The notes beneath the pieces were generated by a model. It made no database searches, was not told the DNA's origin, and saw only the letters and a list, made by a program, of their open reading frames with translations. Both the position numbers and the translations under genes were made by a program. This document shows positions 34,823 through 46,000 of a DNA stretch of 64,000 bases, piece after piece. The first letter of the stretch is position 1, and each line of letters begins with the position of its first letter. The stretch spans positions 620,001 to 684,000 of the forward strand of contig JBAJFE010000001.1 in NCBI GenBank assembly GCA_037903355.1. The letters are read 5' to 3'. This DNA comes from Trichuris trichiura (Eukaryota; Nematoda; Enoplea; Trichinellida; Trichuridae).

Positions 34823-35446
34823 CGTCTTGTATAGATAGATGAATCCATTGGAATAGGAATAAGCCTCTGAATTCACGGCAGGACGAACATGCAAACAAGA
34901 AAACCGTTTAATGAAGATGGCAATTTTCAGAGTTCGATTGCTCCTTTTTCAACACCAACTGATGAGAAAGAGTTTCGCGAAAGGCCTTCATTCGAGAGGA
35001 ACTTCTCTTCCATGTAAGTGCTGATCCTTTTGCACGTCAGGTGTTCTTGCTAATTTGAAAAACTTTTTGCTGCGAAATGAAACTCCTTGTCAAAGGTAAC
35101 TAAGCTTATTTGTTTATATAAAACTTCCATCTTTAGAAGGTTTGTGAAAGTACGTTTATTTGCTTGGCTCTTATGACGTAGTATTTCTCTCTAGAGTAGA
35201 GTATTCAAATTTCCTATCGCACTAGAGTAGCGACACTCAGCTTGCCGCGCAGCCTGTCGTAGCTTGTTCTTTACATCTTCGGAGTGAGTAACAACGACAT
35301 TCTGAACGGCCAATAACACAAACTGTTCTTGTTTCAGAAATGAACTTCCTGCAGAATGGCAACATACTATCATCCTGGTCAGTTCTGAAGCTTAACGTGG
35401 ATTAACCATTGCCCCTGGCAGGAAACTCTTTCCAACTTAATTTGTT
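34823..35446. other. 3' flank of the KCC gene
   Basis: No second gene is supported. A 60-codon minus-strand frame (35191-35373) follows the KCC stop and is either 3' UTR or unknown. Confidence 0.35.
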
Positions 35447-36986
35447 TCATGAGAATATGGTGACCACTTCCCTGCCGGTCCCCTTTACAAGGACAACTCG
35501 ATCCAAGTCCATTGTCAGAGTTTCAATGTAGTCCATGTCTGTAACAAATAATTCCTTGAAAAGCAGAAAGATAATTCCGTACATGCATTCCTTACAGAAA
35601 TTATCAGAGTCTTTCCCTCGTGGTTCAGGCAAATTCAGGAAAATCAATTGAGCCTCACCGGACTTGCTCTGAATAGCTTCGTTCAGTTTTCCTGCCCGCT
35701 GAATACAACGGATTGTATAGCGTTGCTTTCTTTCAACGCTGCCGGTTGAGCGACTATCTAATGGTTGTTTGTTGACATCAGCCTTCAGAGAGTATTACTA
35801 TAGTGGCTCACTCTGCTGAGACAAGGAACAAATACTCACTTCAGCATGATGTATTGCACTGCTTGGCTCATCGTCATTTGCAGTTTTTGCGGAACGAGCT
35901 TTTTTGGACACATATGCAGTGCTTCCAATGACGTCTTGCATCTAACAAAAAGCTATATGATTTTGACACACGCATTAGTTTACTGAGTGTAAGGTTTCCC
36001 AATAGTACATGAACTGCAATTTGTTTCATGCAATGTAAGGAAAGATTTCCATAGAAAATGTAGTTTTTTGAAAAGTGTATAGGAGTTCGTCAATTCTTAT
36101 TATCCAGAAAGCGCTAGGTCTTTTTGAGTCATTAATATTGTGACAGAGTTTTGGGACAAACCTTGTCTGTCTTCAACGGCAAGGATAGTGCGACAGATTT
36201 TTTTATCCATAGCTAATGAACAACGCTTGCAATTCAAGGTATTAAGTAAGATGTCCAGACGTTGGCGACAGAATGTGTCGATTCTTAAAACTCTGTTCTT
36301 CTCATCGCTTGCAGCGACTTTTACTGATAGTTGCCTGTTCATGTCTGCCGAACATTGTTCTTTTATGACAGACACTGTACATTGCCGTCTTGATATGCAC
36401 AGACGTACAGTTCATAGCTTCACACATACAGCAGAGGCTGCTAATTCTGTCAATCTGATGTCAACCAACCCTTAGCGAAGTTATAAATCATGGCATAAAG
36501 TCCCATATATTGTTACGTAGAAGGATAACTCCTCATCTTTTGTTAATCATTTACTAAACGATGGAACTTACAGAATTCGCCGCGTCTCGTCCTCAGGGTT
36601 TTAGTTAATTGCAGCAAACAAAGACGCGGAAAACCAGGCGCGGTGCCCTGAAAGCTCTACTGTCAGGAAAACGATTAATCCAAAAACAGTCAGTTGCTCC
36701 ATAACATGTAAAGCTTCCTGTGTCTATTGACAGAACTATTGATTTCTTTTAATAGCGCGAAGCTTACAATGCCGGGACTTACCTGTAGACTGCTAAAAGG
36801 CTTACCTATCAATATTTTGATAGCTTGATGGTTTCATTCGAACGTTTGTGGCTCCTAATGTGGGTGGTGTAGCGCCCTATACTAACGAACAGGAAGACTA
36901 GGCCTCGCTATAATTTACAAGGCGACAAACAACTCAATTACAATTGTTTTTCTGGAACACGGGGTCACGACCCAGCCTTGACCCGC

Positions 36987-37033
<47 letters not shown>

Positions 37034-40000
37034 CATCTCAATATAGTTGTATGATCTTCTACGGCTTTTCCCGTTTTTTGTTGTGCTGTTAACTGTAATT
37101 AAACTAAAACTAATCCTTAAATTAAACTAAAAGCTCCACCACCTCACTGACGATGAAACTAGAGCGTTCCGAAAGCTTTGAACATTAAAAAGTTGAGTGC
37201 GTTGATATCTGTACATTTTCTTAATAATCTTTCTATCTTCTTTCTTAATAATTTTCTTAATAAGACCTTACAACCATGAAACAGCCCGTTACAAAACATC
37301 CAGTTTTCAAGTATATATATGAACAATAAAAAAGTTGAGTGCGTTGATATCTGTACTTTTCTTAATAACGGCTCATCCATCCGTTGGTAGAGCAGTTGTT
37401 TAGTTTAATTACAGATAACAGCACAACGAAAAACGGGAAAAGCCGTAGAAGACCTTACAACCATGAAAATTCAACCCGTTACAAAACATCCAGTTTTCAA
37501 GTATATATATATACTTGAAAACTGGATGTTTTGTAACGGATTGAATTATATATATATACAGCGGATAGTTTGTGATACCAGTCTTGTCTTGTCGTTGGAC
37601 GAAGTAAAGCTTTCGTGTGACGCTTCAGTGGAATGTAATCATGTTTCAAAAGCTCGAGAAATAATGTTTAGTCAATCAAACCCTTTGGTATCAAGTACTT
37701 GACGCTTGTCAACAGGCTCTTGATATTCCCTATGTGATTTCTCTTAATGGTTGTGCGGATATTCAAAGGATGTACACGGACAACATGGGCATTGAAGTTT
37801 CAACAATATTTCAGCTGGAAAGTCTGTCAAAGTAATAACTGTTTACGAGATTGTTTCCGTAGTCCTTATGAATATCATAGCCATTGCTTTAAGCGTTAGG
37901 ACGTTCAGGCTGACTTTTGAAGAGCTGAAGTTACCAGCGGAAACACGTGCTTTCCGTTCTGTTGAAATACAGTTGAACCTCCGTAAATTGACCACCCAGT
38001 AGACTGGGGAAACTGGTGAACACTGGGAGATTGTGGGTATAAGTGTCTTGGCTGAACAGATTAGTATCTGCCCGCGTTTTATTCTGCTGCACAGCGTCTA
38101 TTGGACGTCTATTTTATGGTGAGATGCATAAAAATAACATTGTAAAATCATGCAGAAGGCTTTTTAGGAGTTAAAATGCTTCCTGAAAAAGGTGTCAATT
38201 TTAGTCTGGTGCTTTTTCTTACTACAAACATAAGCGGTAAGAGCGGTCTTCTCGCTAGTAACTTGGCTCAGCATCTCTGAACATTTTTCAGCAGCAAAAC
38301 ACCTCATCAGTGCCAACAAGCGCCCGATGTCCTCTTTCTTCAGCTTTTGTACCATTTCCGCCTCATTGTCACTTTCCTCCTCTGCGTCATCTCCTGCACT
38401 ACTTGCTTCTACGCTTGAACCCGCTTCGGCTAGTATAGATTGGAAAATTGCGTGTGGGTCGGGTTCGGTAGAAATGGCCAACTCATCATCTATCGCAAAG
38501 AAAACTTCGAAATTCACTCCTTCAATCTCTACCTCGTGTCGAACTATCAGGTCGGAGCTCAACATCATTTTCTTGGTCTCTGACGAACCCAGCTCTCCTA
38601 AGCACTTCCTTATTGCCTCTGGTTGAACCTTATTTCAGGAAGAGCTGATCCAAAGTACAGCGTCCAAAGTATTAATGGACGCAGCAACCAAAGTCGCTCC
38701 CACAAACGAGCTCGTGACTTCTGCTTTGCTAATGACCCACTGCAGAAGCTGGGTCCCGTATTTCGCTTTAAATGTCTTAATTACTCCTTGGCCTAGAGGC
38801 AGGGTTTCTGAGGAAGTGTCCGAAGACTGGAACTTTAGCTTGACGTTTTGCGAGGTGCCTCACGCAGGGATGAGTTAGACATTAGTCTACTACCAATAAG
38901 ATGGAACGTTTCATTCGCTTCATCTGTCAGTCGATGCTTCATACCCGCTCCTCGAATATGGTGGCTGTCATTCAGGCGCATTTATTTAATTTGCAAGTAA
39001 CAGGGAGGTCGTCAGGCCTCAAGTTCCTAAGTGCCTAGGGTTTCGCTGATTTGCTAATGACCAATGGTTTCAACTTCTCCCCATTTGCGCTAGCGCAAAG
39101 AAGCACAGTGAAGCGTTCTTTGGAGAGCTTCACGCTTTTGCATTTGTCGTCTTTTAGTACAAGGTTTCTATCAGGCATAGCCTTGAAGAACAAGCCACAT
39201 TTACTAGCATTGAAAATGTCTTCGTCCTTGAAGCCATTGAAAAAATAATGAAACTTCGCGATGAAGTCATCCAAGACCTCGACGGTAACATTTCTAGATT
39301 CGCCGCATAACATTTTCCCAGAAAATTTTATGACGAAGCTTGAACTTCTCGAGCCAACCGCTTGGTGCCTGGAAACCTGTCAACCCGAATTCTACGGCGA
39401 ATCTTCTAGCAACTTCCTGGATCATTGGACCAGAGATCCGTGCATTAGCTGTTCTCATTTGCTTAAACTATTTACCAATGCTAAACTGACCTGGTTGAGG
39501 GAGGTTCTCCTCTTTTTTCTCTGCGCTTCTCGGCTTTCCTAATCACATCTTTCTAATTACTCACGTTTACATCTCTGGATGTTGCTAACGCTAGTCTCTT
39601 GCTGACCTGGAACCTTTTTGCTGACTTCCCTTGTCTGTTGGTTTCGAGAAAGCGGATAAAATCCACTTTTTCCTTCAGTACCAACTCTCTCGATTCTTTC
39701 CGTTCAGCCATAATGCAAACTGTAACCAGCTTCGTAGTTATTACTGCGTGAGTCGGAATACCTTTACTCGTCAAGACACGTTAACGTGACCTCCCACAAG
39801 GATACACCAAAGCGAATGAATAGAATTGAGCTCGACGCGGACGGCTACAAGTAGGCTCGATTTGTCGTATTTCGCTCCATGGGAGAATGCTACCGACGCG
39901 TAGGTGGGAGGTTATGTAATTGAGGAAACGTAAGCTGCGCCAGCAAGCATGAAAAAAGCACAGTCAAAGCGGCGGAACCGTTTCTGTTATCAGGAAACCC

Positions 40001-43000
40001 AAACGCACGGTAATGAAAAACTTCGCTATGTTGAATAACAGATAGCACATTCAGGCACTGACGGTTAACAGCTCCCAGCGACTGACACAGAGCAAACTGA
40101 AGTGGTCAACTTATACAGAGCAAACTAGCACTGGGTCGATACACTACGTCACGGCTAATCGGTTAACATATAGAGGATGTCCTTGAGCTTATTTACGTGC
40201 GGACCAACTAACTGGTCAAAATTTGGTCAACTCAGAGAGGTGATCAACTTTGGAACTTCCACTGTATGAATGCATAATTTTGCGAACTTCAGGTGCTATA
40301 GGATCTTGAAGCCTGACGGCAGTGGCAATCTCTGCCAAGGTTGGTCGTATGGGGCGGCTTGCAAGCATAAAGACCGACCCGATGGGCGGCACAACTTACG
40401 CTGATGACGGGTCAAGTGCAGACCCGAAAGCTTCGTAAAACGTTTTTTGAATAAACGTTAAATGAATAACGGGTTAGAAATTCCGCGAAAATTTTAAAAC
40501 AAATATAGAAAATCTTCATTTTAAGGCCAGAACTAACATTAAATTTTTATCTAAGCTTGGTTAGCAGTTAAAGAGGATTATTTGGTCTTTAAGGCGGGTT
40601 TACAGAATTAGTGCACTATCTAAATCGGTTGTCTATGGGTGGACAAGGCGTTTCAAGGAGGGCAGAAAGACCATCGAAGACGACCGGAGAAGGGGAAGAC
40701 CAGCAATCGCAACGAGCCAAGGAACCGTGGTTCTTGTCCGGAACCTAGTGGAAGAAGACCGCAGAATTACCATCAGGAGGATTGCTAGAATGGTTGGGAT
40801 CTCTCTCCATTCAAAATTTGGAATACTGCACAAAATCTTTGGTCTGACGAAGCTTTCAGCTCCGTGATTCCCGAAAGCATCGCTCCGTGAAGAGCAGGTC
40901 GTTCGATGCGTTAACGTTTCTCAAAAGCTTTTAACGAAGATTGAAGCGAATGAGACCAGCTTTTTTACCCTATCGTCGCGGGAGATGAAACGTGGATCTA
41001 CCAATATGATTCCGTCAGGACGATCCAATCCAAGCAGTGGTTACCGAAGGGGTCAGCAGGTCCGGTCAAGTTCAAAGCAGAACGGTCGGCTAGAAAAGTT
41101 GTGGCGACTATACTCTGGGATTCGGACGGAGTAATTCTGATTGGCTTCTTCGAGGGAAAGCGAACAATCACGGCAAGTTATTACAAAGCAGTATTGCAAA
41201 AATTAAAGACTGCACTGGCAAGAAAACGGTCTGGAAAGTTGCATCTCAGTGTTTTTTTCCGTCATGATAACGCACCGGCTCATTCGTCAAGGACTGTGCG
41301 GACGGTTCTTCATGAGTTTCGGTGTGAAGTCATTCCACATCCGCCCTAGAGTTCAGATCTTGACCCGTCAGACTTTTTTCTCTTCGCAAACTTAAGAGAA
41401 CATTTAGAAGGCACGCTGTTCGAGTCAGTGGATAACGCGAAACGAGCCATCTCGGCTTCGTACAATACACAGCCCCCAGGATTCTACAAGAAAGGTCTGC
41501 AGAAGTGGAGACACCGTCTGCAGAAGTGCCTAGAGGTATACGAAAAATACGTTGAGAAATAAGTTTGATATAATTGCAAATAGAATTTTTATTTAATTTT
41601 CCGGGAACTTTTGGAAGAACTCTCGCATAATAATTTGGAAAATCTATTCGGTGAAGTATACGATTGGGGTGTGCGACTTTCCGCTCCTCCTGCCACCATA
41701 GAAATAAGGTACGACCGTTCCTCAACCTGAGCGGTGCAAGGCAGTGCTATCAACTAGTCATCTATTAACACTTTCCCTAACGGCAACCTCCCTATTCCTT
41801 GCTCATCTTGACTAGCAGTAATGACGAGGCAAGGGTGACCCAGAAGATGAATGAACAAACTACATTAAAGAACAGATTGCTCCTCCGTAATAAATTATAG
41901 AGGTGAAGTATCGAAATAAAAGCGCCTTACTTCCTTTTCCTTTTCAGTTAAGCCCAGTTCGCACAGCATCTTTGTTCTTTGGTCTATCTTTAGAGTTAGT
42001 TCATGCGCATATTCTGATATGTCATATTCAGACTAAAGTAAAATGGCTCAAGTGAGATGAAAAAATCTGCATATATATATATATATATGTACCAGTTCCA
42101 CAACGTCAACAAACGCGACGTCAATACGGAGATAATAGATGAATTTTTTAAGGCTCTCTCTGATTTTGCTGGCATCATCATCATGGTGCGCTACGGTAAA
42201 TATCCGCAGCTTTGTATTTTTCCATACGCGGTTCTGCCGAAGCAAAAACCCAAGAAGGATCATAATGCCACCGTCGTGTAATATCCACCACACGTCGATA
42301 TTTCCAGTTATCTAACAAAAAAAGCAACTGTAGAACGAGAACTTTAGTTCTCTCCCTTACTTTCTCAGCGTTGTCAGGAAAGTGGTCTGAATTTTTCAAC
42401 ACAATCAGAGCTTTCTTTGCAGCCCTAGTAATGCGTATAATCTCTTAAAGGAATTCTTTTGTGATCATGTACAACAAATAGAAATTGACTGAACGCAGAC
42501 CAACAAACGTTTCAGCTTTTCCGACGGAACTCTTCCAGTTTGATGGCCACCCTATAATCACTGTGTTATGTTCCATACCGCCTAGCCCGGAAGTTTGGAC
42601 CCTAATGAAGAATACTTTTAAAAACTGAAAAATCATAAAAGCATTTTCCAACGCACAGAGCGCTAATTCCTTCTACGACATCCCTGGCTACGAGCAGTTC
42701 ATAAAATCCCATGATCTTCATGCGTGCACGTACTTCTTTGAGTGTCTTAACAGTAAGCGCACATTTTATAACTCTTATTACTTATACTTCTTGACGAATG
42801 AAAGAGTACCTCCTTTGTAGCGGTTACCATTGGCTCCATGTTAACAAATCTTCCTTGAATTACTGCGGCCAGCACTGTTAGGCCCTTACCTGTAAGAAAT
42901 GAAGCTAACCTTTAAAGTTAACGCTTAGGTAGTCTTACCAGCCTTCATCTGGCTAGCAAAAGCAACCAGCTTTTCTCCTCCTGTCTTCATTACCCTTCCT

Positions 43001-46000
43001 GACACTTTACAAAACACGAGGATTTGGGGTCTGTAAGTAGGCGTGCTTGAAAATATTGTTCAGTGCGCTATTAGCATTACCTCCAGTTTTTCGTATGAAC
43101 TGGCCCTTCCTCAAGCGTTCTGAGAGCATAGGAAGCTGCTGAGAGGCGAAGGCCACGAATACCATCACCCCATTCTTTCTCTGCTCTAAAAGTAATTTCT
43201 TTCAAGTGCCAGAGTCCTTCTGCAAAATAAAAGAACCAACCCTCTGTATTCAATGTATTTATAGGCGATCGCGCCGATAAAGAAAGCTACAATTGAAAAT
43301 AACCAATGGCTCATGAACATTACTGCCATACAAAGAGCAGCGCCAAACATTGATAGCGTCCTAAACAAATGTACAAATTACATTTTCAACAGAAAGTTTG
43401 CTGCTAATTTACCAGTGGTAGAAACGAAACCTAGGTCGCCAGCTCGGCGCTTTTAAAATGCTTTGCAGAGCACAAGCAGCGTTGACGCTCATGTAACACA
43501 TTAAAAAGAATCTGCAATACTTAAGCTGTCAGACGCAGTTACGCAAAAGAACCTTCTTAACTGGCTAATTAGCGCTGTTATACTTTCCAGGAAGGCAATC
43601 AGAATGCAGCACTCGCATATGCAAGTACTTAAAAGAATAGCTCTAAGCGGTTCACCACGAGAAGTTGTCTTCTGAAAAGGGCGAAGTATTGGAATGACCT
43701 CATCTGAAGCAATAGCTTGCAGAAGTCGAGGCGCTCCTTCAAAACACGAACAGATTTTACGTTCTTTAATACATTATCTCTTTAAATGTTGCTTACCTGT
43801 TAAGCATTGCATTCCAGCACCAGCACTTGCCATAAATGAACCAATAATAATCACCATTGGATGAGGAACGGCAAGTTCAGCGACTGCCAGGCGACCGTAA
43901 GCACCAGCTCCAAATTTATCTCTCAGAAAAACATCATTTATGGCAGCACCAAAGCATAAAACACCAAGTAAGTCTGTAACTATATCCTTTACAGCGAAAA
44001 TTCACATAATTTTACTTACAGGCACAGGAAGTAATCAACTGGGCAGCCAGCGTCCCAATAGGTATTGAGCGTGAAGCGTCTTTTAGGTTACCTGACCTGT
44101 TTGAACCCTGCATTATTCCTAGAAAAGTAAATGCCAGTTCGCTTCTCCGCGAAAATCATTCCTTCTCGTTTAAAGAGATATAGCATGATGTAGTTCCTTT
44201 CGTCTATTGTCTCTTAAGCCTATCAGGCGCAAACAAGTCTCATAGTCAGCGCATACCTGTTACTGATGGAAAAAATACTCCAATGAGAATTGTGAAACTG
44301 GTTGCCATGTCGGCTGTTACGAAGCTTTCTGCTGCTTCAGATTTATTGTCATATCCTTTCTCCTCGATGCTCAAGTTGGCAGAAATTATGTCCCCAGCAT
44401 CCAGATACTTTGGGAAAATGTTGGCTGTAATGAAAGGATTAAAATTCATTTAGTTACTGACTAAAGTAGTTGGCACCTTTAATTATACCACTTGTAGCGC
44501 CCTCTATAGCCCGCAGTTGGCGTATTGTGTTGTTTTGTAAAGCTTTAAGGAAGTATGGGTCACATGTTGAATCCATGCTGACATTTAAACAATATAAATG
44601 CCGTAAATCAGTCGCATTGCACGCCAAGTAGTGTCCAGGATGGTGATCAATCCATTTCTGCAAGTCAGGTACTCGATCCCCTACCATGCAAAATCTGAAA
44701 ATTATTGTCAAATGTAATGGTGCTATGAATTCATTCAGAAATTAGGAATTTAAACAGTTCCGTATTCGTATGTTATTATTTTTATATTAAATTTTTTTCC
44801 CACTTCTTGTATACTGTGCAGAAATGTTTCAGCTGTTTTGGCTGTAGTTCCTATTTTCTTTTGATTTTGTTTTCCGCATAACATGTAGTCATGCAGAACT
44901 TTGTCTATCATCTTATGTGAGAACAGGCTACAGGTTCACTGGGATTCTGAATGTTTTTTTATCATCAAGTATCGCTAACCTCGTCCATCCATGAAGAACA
45001 ATTGGATTGCAAAAGAAAAAGTTAGCTTCAGCCGGCTAGCTGGGCACAAGTGCATTACGGAAAACTTCAGAAGCTAAAAAGAAATGTAGAGACAAAAAAT
45101 CGAAACGATACAGCAAATAAACCAGTCATAAAATGATCATAACTTGTGATGTTACGAGCTATTTATGCGTTGTACTTTAATGCCTGCCATAGCTAACTTT
45201 TGTTAGCAAACACTGATACTAAAAATATGAGTCATATGAGCTATGAAACAGTTATTGAGCAACAACGTAGCCTCCCTACTGCTTCAGCTGCCTTGGTTTA
45301 TTCATAATCTGCTATTTTTTGTCCTGTTTTCATTTTAATTCTTATTGAATAATGTGATTAGTTCTCCTTGATCGTACCTTCTTGAAGAATTTAAGGATGA
45401 ATTAACAAAATGCACTCTTGAGATTCCATGAGATAAAGTTGGCACAGAAGGTACGTTGAAACTATCACAACATTACATCACAAAATAGAAGGGTCTGTAC
45501 ATTAATCACCGCTTGAGTAACACCTTGTGTGTCGTTATCAGTCTGTTAAACCTGTCTTTTAGGCCATCTTTCAGAAAGTTTGTTTCTAGCTTAGACTTAA
45601 TCGAACATTCCGCTGTGGAATTCATTATGGGTTCCACTGAACAGGATAGTGCATACCACGAAAAGGACAAAAGAAAACTGAGCCGAAATGTTTCGCTTGC
45701 TTCGATTAATAAAAACAGCCATAAAAGATAATGAAAAAACTTTATTACGGATCGGTTCCCGTTTATGTATATAAAAGAGACTCCGGAGCTTTTGGGTCAT
45801 TCAAGACCCGTCATCAGCGGTCTAAAGTAAGGACCGCTGATGACAGGTCTCGAATGACCCGAAAGCTCCGGAGTCTCTTTTATATACATAAACGGGAACC
45901 GATCCGTAATAAAGTTTTTTCATTATGAAAATATATGGTCCCGTACCAAGACATCACGTTTTCAGCCATAAAAGATTGCTAAATTTATTACTAGCCCGAA

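Larger units (their letters stand above)
45730..45962 (+). mobile_element. Inverted Penelope pLTR unit (copy M) in a KCC intron
   Basis: A 233-bp palindrome with perfect 14-bp target duplication CAGCCATAAAAGAT at 45716-45729 and 45963-45976. Arms contain hammerhead motifs at 45783-45820 (minus) and 45834-45871 (plus), hairpin ACGGGAACCGATCCGT, and an ATG frame [13 protein letters not shown] ending at the boundary. Confidence 0.85.

Noticed and set aside
42048..42184. Frame extending past the KCC exon through YIYIYI residues
   Set aside because: It reads through the AT-rich 60-nt intron after VVEL; splicing to [15 protein letters not shown] restores the family sequence.
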